The position numbers and the translations under genes are program-made. A stretch of DNA of 17,000 bases from Solobacterium sp. (GTDB taxonomy: Bacteria; Bacillota_I; Bacilli_A; Erysipelotrichales; Erysipelotrichaceae): contig JAFYGX010000002.1 in the NCBI GenBank assembly GCA_017543025.1, forward strand, positions 1-17,000, in the 5' to 3' direction. The notes beneath the pieces are model-generated. The model saw nothing but the letters and a program-made list of their open reading frames with translations, was not told the DNA's origin and ran no database searches. Shown here one piece after another: positions 1-6,173 of the stretch (position 1 is its first letter; each line of letters begins with the position of its first letter).

Positions 1-866
1 ATGCGGACTTTTCTCTGCTTGTAAGGTTTCTGGTTGTCGGTGAAGATTACATTCATGCCGACCTTGCCTTCCAGCGCTTTATCCATTGGCCATTCTTTGG
101 AGATATCCTTTTCGGATTCAATGACCCAGAGCGCAAATGGCTCTGCTGTATCTAGAAGGTCATCATGATAGCCGAGTTCATTCCAGATCTTCTCTGCATC
201 ATTTCTCGGATAGCCGGTAACGATCCGGTCAACCAGTGTGCTGGTGAAGATGCAGCTGTTGTCAACCCATGCTCTGAACGCATCGCTGAGTTTCCAGAGG
301 TCGATATACTTCATGACGCATTTCTTCAGCTCGATGCCGTTGTCGTCGATCAGTTCGACCGGCAGCATGACCAGACCCTTTTCCGGATCACCGCCGAATG
401 TTTCGAAACGGGTAAGAAGGAACTGTGTCAGTTTGGCAGGGAAGGTGATGTTCAGCTTCTCTTCGAACTTGTCATCCGCATTGTATACGATGCCTGCTTC
501 CGTTGTGTTGGAAACGATGAAGCGCAGGGTGGGAATCTTCGCGACATTGATGTATTCCTCATAATCACGGAACGGGGAAACAATATCTTTGATCGAAGTG
601 ATCTGTCTTGTTTCAACATACGGTTCGCCCTCTACGCGGCCGCGAAGCTGAAGGGTATACTGGCAATCCTGCTTCTGGAACATTGCGTCCATATCACCGA
701 ACGGAATCGGGCGGATCAGTACGACGCTTCCGTCAAACAGACCCTTTTCGTTTGCGATGTCGACCATATAGTCGACAAACGCACGAAGGAAGTTTCCTTC
801 ACCAAACTGTGCGACCTTGACCGGACGATCTGCCGGTTTTGTCAGTTCCTTGTTGATTTGCTGCAT
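1..866 (-). CDS. uxaB: Tagaturonate reductase (altronate oxidoreductase), C-terminus beyond window
   Basis: The predicted enzyme interconverts D-tagaturonate and D-altronate with NAD(H) in galacturonate breakdown, in the cytoplasm. The translation starts MQQINKELTKPADRPVKVAQ and continues with FGEGNFLRAF, the N-terminal nucleotide-binding motif of the mannitol dehydrogenase/UxaB family. Later landmarks are SNTTEAGI near residue 135 and QKPYKQRKVR at the cut end, just before the expected catalytic LNG-H segment, which lies outside the window. About 288 residues are present; full-length family members have roughly 480. The start at 866 is chosen for the AGGAG motif a few bases upstream and because the FGEGNFLRAF motif follows at the right distance. 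It lies 38 bases downstream of the LacI regulator gene on the same strand, so the two are probably cotranscribed; that gap is almost pure purine on the coding strand. The family is confident. The choice of UxaB over the fructuronate reductase UxuB rests on overall motif resemblance. Confidence 0.88.
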   Translation of the reverse strand, partial: MQQINKELTKPADRPVKVAQFGEGNFLRAFVDYMVDIANEKGLFDGSVVLIRPIPFGDMDAMFQKQDCQYTLQLRGRVEGEPYVETRQITSIKDIVSPFRDYEEYINVAKIPTLRFIVSNTTEAGIVYNADDKFEEKLNITFPAKLTQFLLTRFETFGGDPEKGLVMLPVELIDDNGIELKKCVMKYIDLWKLSDAFRAWVDNSCIFTSTLVDRIVTGYPRNDAEKIWNELGYHDDLLDTAEPFALWVIESEKDISKEWPMDKALEGKVGMNVIFTDNQKPYKQRKVR

Positions 867-904
867 ACATTCTCCTCTTTTCTTTCTGCTTTTTCTTTTC
901 TTTT

Positions 905-1915
905 TCAGCTGCCAAGACGGCGTGTGCTGTCGAGTTCATTGATCCTGCATTTCAGGATGCGATTCGGTGCTTCACTGTTTTTCCCTTCAATCCGGTCGAT
1001 CAGAATCTGAGCTGCAGTGGATCCTTCTTCTCTGGCCGGCTGCACAATCGTTGTGATGGATGGGGTTACGAGTTCCGTCCACTCCAGAGAATCGAATCCG
1101 ATCAGGCCGATTTCGCTCGGGATTTTATGCCGGTATTTGCGAAGCACGAGATAGGCTTTGTCCAGCAGCCAGTTGTTGCAGACAAAAACCGCTGTTGGAA
1201 TGCCGGAATCAATATAGGGCAAGAGACGCTGTTCCAGTTCATCGGGGGTTATCTTACTGTCAGCGAGTATTACCTCATAGGATTTCCTGGCAACGTCCAG
1301 GCAGTCTGTAAAGCCGCGATATCGTTCCATTCTTGTTTCCAAAACATATGGATCTGCAGATATCATAACAAACTGTTCGTAGCCCTGACGCAAAAGTTTT
1401 TCCGTTGCGTCGAGTACAGCTTCATAGTTGTTGGTCTTGATCCACAGTTCATTACTGATGGGATTCGGGGAATCAAAGTAGACGATCGGCTTATGAATAG
1501 CCATTTCGTTCCACATCGTTTCAAAGTGCACAGTAGGCTGAACGATGAATCCGTCTACTCCCATCGCAGCCATGCCGGTCAGACACTTGCGTTCATTCTC
1601 CAGCTGATAGCTGCTGGTACCGACGATCATCTGATATCCGTTTTCACGGACATATTCATCAATTCCCTTGACAATCTGATTGGCAAAGGAATTGGTGATA
1701 TCGCCGATAATGACGCCGATCAGGTAAGTCTGTTTGTAATTCAGCGATCGTGCGATCGTGTTCGGATGGTAATTGGTTCGCGAAATTACATCTTCCAGGC
1801 GAAGCTTTGTCTCCTCTGACATTTTATCGAACTTGCGGTTCAGATAAAAGGAGACGGTAGTCTTGGAAACTCCGGCGAGTTTTGCTATATCGTTGATTGT
1901 AATTCTGTCGCTCAT
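905..1915 (-). CDS. LacI-family transcriptional regulator, RegR/KdgR type (hexuronate regulator)
   Basis: This is a 336-residue DNA-binding repressor of the LacI/GalR family. Residues 5-25 form the helix-turn-helix (ITINDIAKLAGVSKTTVSFY), followed by the hinge helix (TIARSLNYKQT) and a periplasmic-binding-protein-like sensor domain with the usual IGVIIGDITNSFANQIVKGI opening and a GLIGFDSLEWT segment near the C-terminus. From memory it closely resembles streptococcal RegR, which controls hyaluronate/uronate use; B. subtilis KdgR is a relative. An AAAGGAG site 5 bases before the ATG fixes the start. It precedes uxaB on the same strand and diverges from the SDR gene. CCGG-centred palindromes flank its own start and the divergent promoter, so self-regulation and control of both units are likely. 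The effector is not visible; a 2-keto-3-deoxygluconate-type intermediate is the natural guess. Confidence 0.9.
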   Translation of the reverse strand: MSDRITINDIAKLAGVSKTTVSFYLNRKFDKMSEETKLRLEDVISRTNYHPNTIARSLNYKQTYLIGVIIGDITNSFANQIVKGIDEYVRENGYQMIVGTSSYQLENERKCLTGMAAMGVDGFIVQPTVHFETMWNEMAIHKPIVYFDSPNPISNELWIKTNNYEAVLDATEKLLRQGYEQFVMISADPYVLETRMERYRGFTDCLDVARKSYEVILADSKITPDELEQRLLPYIDSGIPTAVFVCNNWLLDKAYLVLRKYRHKIPSEIGLIGFDSLEWTELVTPSITTIVQPAREEGSTAAQILIDRIEGKNSEAPNRILKCRINELDSTRRLGS

Positions 1916-1931
1916 CGAAGCTCCTTTCTTG

Positions 1932-1943
1932 TTAACCGGTTTA
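1932..1943. promoter_or_regulatory. LacI-type operator O1 before the regulator gene
   Basis: TTAACCGGTTTA is a CCGG-centred palindrome (AACCGGTT perfect at 1934-1941) 17 bases before the LacI-family ATG. It falls just downstream of the putative minus-strand promoter, as expected for autorepression. The family rule (LacI proteins bind CG-centred palindromes) and the repeated copies nearby support it; binding is inferred. Confidence 0.6.
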
Positions 1944-1950
1944 TAAACTT

Positions 1951-1979
1951 AACTTAGAACTTCTCGGCGCATTTGTCAA
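1951..1979 (-). promoter_or_regulatory. Putative promoter of the LacI regulator-uxaB unit
   Basis: On the minus strand there is a perfect -35 TTGACA (1979-1974), 17 bases, then a weak -10 TAAGTT (1956-1951). Transcription would begin close to operator O1. The -35 and spacing are good; the -10 matches only three consensus positions. Confidence 0.45.
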
Positions 1980-2050
1980 TTGAAAGCACCAAAAAATCAG
2001 AATATTTTTGATATTTTAACGAAATTTTGTCAATTATGAGAATTCTCAGA

Positions 2051-2062
2051 TAAACCGGTTGA
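2051..2062. promoter_or_regulatory. LacI-type operator O2 overlapping the SDR-gene -35
   Basis: TAAACCGGTTGA has the AACCGGTT core at 2053-2060, and its last four bases are the first four of the TTGACA -35 box. A bound repressor would cover the polymerase site. Confidence 0.65.
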
Positions 2063-2087
2063 CAAACCGGACCGAGAAGATTAAAGT
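2059..2087 (+). promoter_or_regulatory. Promoter of the SDR (gluconate 5-dehydrogenase-like) gene
   Basis: A perfect -35 TTGACA at 2059-2064 is followed by a 17-base spacer and -10 TAAAGT at 2082-2087 (four of six). The predicted start is near 2094, inside operator O3, giving a leader of about 30 bases. Operators O2 and O3 bracket the promoter. Confidence 0.65.
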
Positions 2088-2092
2088 TTCGG

Positions 2093-2104
2093 TATACCGG
2101 TTTA
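2093..2104. promoter_or_regulatory. LacI-type operator O3 at the SDR-gene transcription start
   Basis: TATACCGGTTTA is a CCGG-centred palindrome whose right half equals that of O1. Its centre is about 42 bases from that of O2, i.e. about four helical turns, so two dimers could lie on the same face of the DNA. Confidence 0.6.
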
Positions 2105-2122
2105 CTGAGCGAGGTGAAAAAC

Positions 2123-2926
2123 ATGTTTGATTCAAAAGATTTCAGATTAGATGGAAAAGTTGCCCTGGTCACAGGTGCCAGTGACGGGATCGGATTTGCG
2201 ATCGCATCCGCACTTGCAAAGGCTGGAGCTTCGATCTGCTTCAACGGCCGCAGCGATGAGAAGAACGCAAAGGCTGTTGCGCGGTATAAAGAACTTGGAA
2301 TTGATGCACATGGCTATGTGTGTGATGTAACGGATGAAGAAGCAGTTGCCGGAATGGTGAAGAAAATTGAGGAAGAAGTCGGCGTGATTGATATTCTTGT
2401 CAACAATGCGGGCATTATCAAACGGATTCCGATGGTGGAAATGAGCTCAGAAGATTTCCGCCGCGTCGTTGATGTGGATCTCACTGCACCATTCATCGTT
2501 TCGAAAGCTGTGATTCCCGGAATGATTCAGAAAGGCCACGGCAAGATTATCAATATCTGCTCCATGACTTCTGAACTCGGAAGAGAAACCGTATCTGCCT
2601 ATGCAGCAGCGAAGGGCGGACTGAAGATGCTGACAAGAAACATCTGCTCCGAATACGGAGAATACAACATCCAGTGCAACGGGCTTGGGCCGGGCTATAT
2701 TGCCACTGCTCAGACAGCACCGTTAAGAGAGCGTCAGGCGGATGGTTCCCGTCATCCGTTCGATCAGTTTATCGTATCGAAAACGCCTGCTGCCCGCTGG
2801 GGTACGGCGGAGGATATGCAGGGTCCTGCAGTGTTCCTTGCCTCAGACGCCTCCAATTTTGTCAACGGACACATCCTGTACGTTGACGGCGGTATTCTTG
2901 CCTACATCGGCAAGCAGCCGCAGTAA
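2123..2926 (+). CDS. SDR-family dehydrogenase, gluconate 5-dehydrogenase / KduD (DhuD)-like
   Basis: This is a 267-residue NAD(P)-dependent short-chain dehydrogenase, the usual length for the classical SDR family. The cofactor motif TGASDGIG is at 17-24, NNAG at 94-97, and the catalytic triad is S147, Y160 and K164 with normal spacing. From memory it is very like the Streptococcus suis enzyme called gluconate 5-dehydrogenase (shared ICSM, SELGRETVSAYAAAKGGLKM and the GGILAYIGKQP tail). In streptococci the same family is also described as DhuD, which reduces the keto-deoxyuronate formed from unsaturated uronic acids. The start at 2123 is preferred over an in-frame GTG at 2114 because GAGGTG at 2111-2116 is the ribosome binding site, 6 bases away. 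Its location beside uxaB, uxaC and a RegR-like regulator favours a uronate-linked substrate over gluconate. It is a single-gene unit ending at a strong terminator. Confidence 0.9.
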   Translation: MFDSKDFRLDGKVALVTGASDGIGFAIASALAKAGASICFNGRSDEKNAKAVARYKELGIDAHGYVCDVTDEEAVAGMVKKIEEEVGVIDILVNNAGIIKRIPMVEMSSEDFRRVVDVDLTAPFIVSKAVIPGMIQKGHGKIINICSMTSELGRETVSAYAAAKGGLKMLTRNICSEYGEYNIQCNGLGPGYIATAQTAPLRERQADGSRHPFDQFIVSKTPAARWGTAEDMQGPAVFLASDASNFVNGHILYVDGGILAYIGKQPQ

Positions 2927-2948
2927 TCAGATTGAGAATCCGGAATTC

Positions 2949-3013
2949 AAACCTCCTATATGGCATACGACAGACGTCCCGGTCTGTCGTTTGTCGTTTA
3001 CGGGAGGTTTTTT
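2949..3013 (+). terminator. Intrinsic terminator of the SDR gene, two-tier stem
   Basis: The outer stem AAACCTCC (2949-2956) pairs with GGAGGTTT (3003-3010), ending in a six-T run at 3008-3013. Inside it lies a second perfect 9-bp hairpin, ACGACAGAC (2967-2975) with GTCTGTCGT (2982-2990). Confidence 0.8.
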
Positions 3014-3054
3014 CTGCCGGAGCACAGCAGTAAAAGGGGAGGGGTAAAAAGGGA

Positions 3055-3088
3055 AAAAAAGAAAAAACCTGCGGCTGACCCGCAGGTT
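3055..3088 (-). terminator. Intrinsic terminator of uxaC
   Basis: On the minus strand AACCTGCGG (3088-3080), a 5-base loop and CCGCAGGTT (3074-3066) are followed by a long T-rich tract (A-rich on the plus strand, about 3055-3067). It lies 15 bases beyond the uxaC stop. Confidence 0.88.
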
Positions 3089-3103
3089 ATAAGGGATGAT
3101 TGC

Positions 3104-4552
3104 TTACTTCAGACCGAAGTAACGCTCCGCATTGTAGTAGCAGATACCCTGAACGATCTTTTTCAGGATTGCGTCGTCATTCGGGAATTCCCCGTCTTCC
3201 ACCCATTTTCCGACCTGATTGCAGAGAATACGGCGGAAATATTCATGCCGTGTATAGCTGAGGAAGCTGCGGCTGTCGGTAAGCATGCCGATGAAGTTGC
3301 CCAGTGAGCCAAGACGGCCAAGGATCTGAAGGTGACGTACCATTCCATCCTTTGTATCGTTGAACCACCATGCAGCACCAAGCTGTACGCGGGAAGGAAC
3401 ATCGCTGTCGCACTGGAAACATCCGCAGATTGTAGCGACCAGATCCATATCGCTCGGATTGAGCGAGTAGAGAATGGTTTTCGGGCACTGGTCCGTATAG
3501 GTGAGTGCGCTCAGAAGACCCTGGATACCATGGACGCAGTTATGCGCATCCATCGCATCAAATCCGGTATCAGCGCCGTACTTTTCGAAGAATTTCTGGT
3601 TCGTGTTGCGGATCGCATTGTAATGCAGCTGCATTGCGACATCGTTGTCATGATACATGCGGCCAAGGCCGAGCATCAGATAGGACTGCCAGTCACGGCG
3701 TTCCTGCTCGCTGACCGGCTCCTTCGCCATTGCTTTCCGGAATGCCGCATCTGCTTCCGCAGCGGTTGCGCCGGTGAACGGGATTTCTTCAATTCCGTGG
3801 TCACTTGCCTTGCAGCCGAGGCTGACAAAGAAGAGCAGGCGCTGTTTCAGTGCTTCCAGGCAGCTGTCAGCACCGGTAATCGCAACACCGGAAACTTCTG
3901 CCAGCTGTTTCATGTAGTCATCAAAACCGGCAAGATGCACGTTCAGTGCTTTGTCCGGGCGGAAGCTCGGAGCGACTGTAACGGAGATGGAAGGATCGTC
4001 TTTGATCTTCTTGTGCCATTCAAGGGAATCAACCGGATCATCTGTGGTTCCGACAAATTTCACATTGCTGACGTTGACGAGGCCGCGGACGGTGCAGTTC
4101 GGATCGTTCTTCAGCTTCTCATTGCAGATATCCCAGATTTCCTGTGCATTTGCACCGTTGATCGGTTTTGTGTAGCCGAAGTATTTCTTCAGCTCCAGCT
4201 GGCACCAGTGGATGATCGGGTTGCCGATTGCGAGTTCGCATGCTTCGGCAAACTTCTGGAAACGCTCGCGGTCAGGCTTGTCACCGGTAATGTACTCTTC
4301 GCTGACCCCGTTGCAGCGCATCAGACGCCATTTGTAATGGTCGCCGAAGTAGTAATCAGAACCGTCTGCCCGTTTCTGGTGGCCGCCCAGCCATACCTGA
4401 GCGATGTTTTCGAATTTTCTGTCCTCAAAGATTTCCTGCTGCGGGATATGGCAGTGGTAATCGATGATCGGAAGATCTTCGCAGTAATCGTGGTAAAGAT
4501 GTTTTGCGGTTTCGTTCTGCAGCAGGAAGTCGCTGCCCATGTATTCTTTCAT
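3104..4552 (-). CDS. uxaC: Uronate isomerase (glucuronate/galacturonate isomerase)
   Basis: The enzyme converts D-glucuronate to D-fructuronate and D-galacturonate to D-tagaturonate, the substrate of UxaB. It has 482 residues, close to the usual 465-475 of UxaC in the amidohydrolase superfamily. The metal-binding H-C-H is at residues 33-35 in IIDYHCHI. Other family marks are GLVNVSNVKFVGTTDDP in the middle and the C-terminal MLTDSRSFLSYTRHEYFRR. The start at 4552 gives MKEYMGSDFLL, typical of the family, with purine-rich AAGGAAAAGGA upstream; an extension to 4636 would add 28 residues with no family resemblance and would run over the predicted promoter. It is transcribed alone from its own promoter, convergent with the SDR gene and downstream of an AraC-family gene on the same strand. 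Control by the LacI regulator through the operator-like site at 4697 is inferred. Confidence 0.95.
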   Translation of the reverse strand: MKEYMGSDFLLQNETAKHLYHDYCEDLPIIDYHCHIPQQEIFEDRKFENIAQVWLGGHQKRADGSDYYFGDHYKWRLMRCNGVSEEYITGDKPDRERFQKFAEACELAIGNPIIHWCQLELKKYFGYTKPINGANAQEIWDICNEKLKNDPNCTVRGLVNVSNVKFVGTTDDPVDSLEWHKKIKDDPSISVTVAPSFRPDKALNVHLAGFDDYMKQLAEVSGVAITGADSCLEALKQRLLFFVSLGCKASDHGIEEIPFTGATAAEADAAFRKAMAKEPVSEQERRDWQSYLMLGLGRMYHDNDVAMQLHYNAIRNTNQKFFEKYGADTGFDAMDAHNCVHGIQGLLSALTYTDQCPKTILYSLNPSDMDLVATICGCFQCDSDVPSRVQLGAAWWFNDTKDGMVRHLQILGRLGSLGNFIGMLTDSRSFLSYTRHEYFRRILCNQVGKWVEDGEFPNDDAILKKIVQGICYYNAERYFGLK

Positions 4553-4626
4553 AGTCCTTTTCCTTCTCCTGGTAAACAGGTTTTCCTGTGGGGAGAATTC
4601 GGGGAGATTCTCCCGTAGATACTCAC

Positions 4627-4655
4627 ATCGTAGCACCGCCTAAATAACATGTCAA
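4627..4655 (-). promoter_or_regulatory. Promoter of uxaC
   Basis: On the minus strand there is a perfect -35 TTGACA (4655-4650), a 17-base spacer and -10 TACGAT (4632-4627, four of six). The predicted leader is about 68 bases before the uxaC ATG. Confidence 0.6.
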
Positions 4656-4671
4656 CGCAGTCAGACCAAAA

Positions 4672-4686
4672 TGAAAGCGCTGCTCA
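4672..4686. promoter_or_regulatory. Partial cre-like site before uxaC
   Basis: TGAAAGCGCTGCTCA has a perfect left half (TGAAAGCG) of the CcpA site TGWAANCGNTNWCA, but the right half is off by one base. It lies 16 bases upstream of the uxaC -35. A weak CcpA site is possible. Confidence 0.3.
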
Positions 4687-4696
4687 TAAAAAGAGG

Positions 4697-4708
4697 TAAA
4701 ACGGTTTA
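4697..4708. promoter_or_regulatory. LacI-type operator-like site before uxaC
   Basis: TAAAACGGTTTA differs by one base from the ideal TAAACCGGTTTA shared by O1-O3. It lies about 40 bases upstream of the uxaC -35, so it would need looping, or an activating role, to affect that promoter. Confidence 0.45.
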
Positions 4709-4774
4709 CATAAATGAATTTCGGATGCGTCCGGACCGAGCCGTTTGCCGGAGTGCATGCATTATCGGAAACGG

Positions 4775-5638
4775 TCAGCGGAAGCGGCTGTGATCGCTGC
4801 TGCGTTCGGGAAGACGGGATTTCCGGTAGGTTTTCGGCGACATGCCGTAGGTTTTCTTAAAGGCGTCCTTGAAATAGTTGGAATTGGAAAACCCGCAGTT
4901 AAGAGCGATTTCCGTAATGGTATGAGAGGTGGAAAGAAGTTCCTTTTCCGCGTTGGTAAGCCTGACAAATGTCAGATATTCTTTCATGCGCATACCGGTT
5001 ACCTGACGGAAGCGGCGGGAAAAATAAGATGCGGAAAGACCGGCTTTATCTGCCAGTGTGTCCAGCGTGATCGGCTGGCTGTAGTGCTCACGGATATATT
5101 GTGCAGCACCAAGTATTTCCTTGTCCGTACCTTCCGCAAGATGATCTGTATCGGCAGGGGAGTGCATAATGCCGTAACGGGAAAGATCGATCAGCAGCTG
5201 CCGTATCAGCAGTTTCTGCATGATCGGCGTAGCGGAATCGTTCACCGATTCCTCTGCCAGCATCCGCTTGAAGATCGCTTCTTCCTGTGCCCGGTAGGCA
5301 GAAGGGATGTGACAGATTCCATCGCCGCGGATCAGCTCGTCGGCCCCGGGGAAAAACGGTTTTCCGTCCTCCATGAAATCTTCCTTCCGGAAATAGAGGT
5401 TGATCCGTTCGCAGGAAGAAAGATATGTATTTGTGTGCACAATGCGGGGCGGAATAATGATGCAGTCCCCCGCATTCATCGGATAGGGGTTCCCGGTAAC
5501 ATACATGCAGCAGCTGCCGTGAACCAGATAGTAGATTTCATAATAAGGGTGAAAGTGGTTTTCCGCCATGCGGTAGTTGGCCGGGCGGACAAGGGAATTA
5601 ATGTAGATCCGGTCAATATCAATCGCTGATATCTGCAT
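4775..5638 (-). CDS. AraC-family transcriptional regulator
   Basis: This 287-residue protein has the standard two-domain layout of the AraC/XylS family. The N-terminal cupin sensor domain carries HFHPYYEIYYLVHG at about residues 28-41 and GDCIIIPPRIVH at 57-68. The C-terminal DNA-binding domain (about 180-280) contains both helix-turn-helix units: TLDTLADKAGLSASYFSRRF and the ITEIALNCGFSNSNYFKDAF stretch ending in KKTYGMSPKTYR. An AAAGGAGG site six bases before the ATG at 5638 fixes the start; nine extra residues from an upstream in-frame ATG are rejected. It points toward uxaC on the same strand with a 222-base gap that has its own uxaC promoter. It probably senses a sugar and activates neighbouring uronate or polysaccharide genes; the ligand is not evident from the sequence. 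Confidence 0.92.
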   Translation of the reverse strand: MQISAIDIDRIYINSLVRPANYRMAENHFHPYYEIYYLVHGSCCMYVTGNPYPMNAGDCIIIPPRIVHTNTYLSSCERINLYFRKEDFMEDGKPFFPGADELIRGDGICHIPSAYRAQEEAIFKRMLAEESVNDSATPIMQKLLIRQLLIDLSRYGIMHSPADTDHLAEGTDKEILGAAQYIREHYSQPITLDTLADKAGLSASYFSRRFRQVTGMRMKEYLTFVRLTNAEKELLSTSHTITEIALNCGFSNSNYFKDAFKKTYGMSPKTYRKSRLPERSSDHSRFR

Positions 5639-5670
5639 GGAGTGCCTCCTTTGCGTCAGATGCAACTGTA

Positions 5671-5676
5671 ATTATA
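5671..5676 (-). promoter_or_regulatory. -10 box of the AraC-family gene
   Basis: A perfect TATAAT on the minus strand lies 32 bases before the start codon. The matching -35 position is in a T-run with no clear TTGACA, so the promoter may depend on an activator or on the A/T-rich upstream DNA (5680-5760). Confidence 0.5.
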
Positions 5677-5768
5677 CAGCGCAAAAAAAATGTAAAAAAA
5701 CAAAAATTCAGATAATATTTACGTAGAAACAAAGAAATAACATGTTTATTTTTATATTGTGATATCTG

Positions 5769-5782
5769 TGTAACCGGTTACA
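5769..5782. promoter_or_regulatory. Perfect 14-bp CCGG-centred palindrome (operator candidate)
   Basis: TGTAACCGGTTACA is a perfect palindrome sharing the AACCGGTT core with operators O1 and O2. It is about 95 bases upstream of the AraC-gene -10, beyond an A/T-rich stretch. It may bind the LacI regulator, or another LacI-family protein because its outer bases (TGT/ACA) differ from O1-O3. Confidence 0.5.
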
Positions 5783-6156
5783 TAACAGTTCGGGGGTGTA
5801 TGTGGCTGTGTGCAGCAGAGACTGATGCGCAGAAAGGGAGGAATGTGATGAGATAACTGCGTACTCTGTGTTGGGAGTACTGTTTAAAACTGCATTCAGC
5901 GGCCTGATCCTGAAGTTTGTGACGGAACGGAAGGAACAGCCGTTTTTCTGTTTCCAGCCTGCAATTTCCGAAGTCTGAATCCATGGGCACACGCCAACAG
6001 AAATTCGGATTCTGCACACCGGCGGATCGCAAACGGCTGCCTGCACATTATCAGGGTTTCTGCAGCAGATGAACGGATGCGATTCTGCTGTTTTTGTGCC
6101 GTTTTTGCCGATAACGGTTGGAGTTTATGTATGATGAATGCAGGAACATCCTGTTC
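5783..6156. other. Gene-poor gap between divergent genes
   Basis: Across roughly 370 bases no reading frame has both a plausible start and a ribosome binding site. A plus-strand stretch at about 5828-5980 translates without stops into protein-like, membrane-flavoured sequence (including YSVLGVLFKTAFSGL) but lacks an ATG and ends at a stop; it could be gene debris or chance. A TATGAT hexamer at 6130-6135 could be the -10 of the FIST-GGDEF gene, with a poor -35 (TTGCCG at 6105-6110, 19-base spacing). Confidence 0.3.
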
Positions 6157-6173
6157 AGGAGGTGCAAAGACTT

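Noticed and set aside
867..904. Near-pure purine tract on the minus strand between the LacI gene and uxaB
   Set aside because: Considered as a regulatory or triplex-forming element, but it is short and explained by an A/G-rich ribosome binding region.
2114..2122. GTG start for the SDR gene
   Set aside because: The GTG is part of the GAGGTG ribosome binding site for the ATG at 2123.
3332..4618. Long plus-strand open frame of 428 codons opposite uxaC
   Set aside because: It lies wholly antisense to a well-recognised enzyme, its translation resembles no family, and it has no ribosome binding site; it is a shadow of uxaC codon bias. The same applies to the frames antisense to the LacI, AraC, FHA-ABC and flavoprotein genes.
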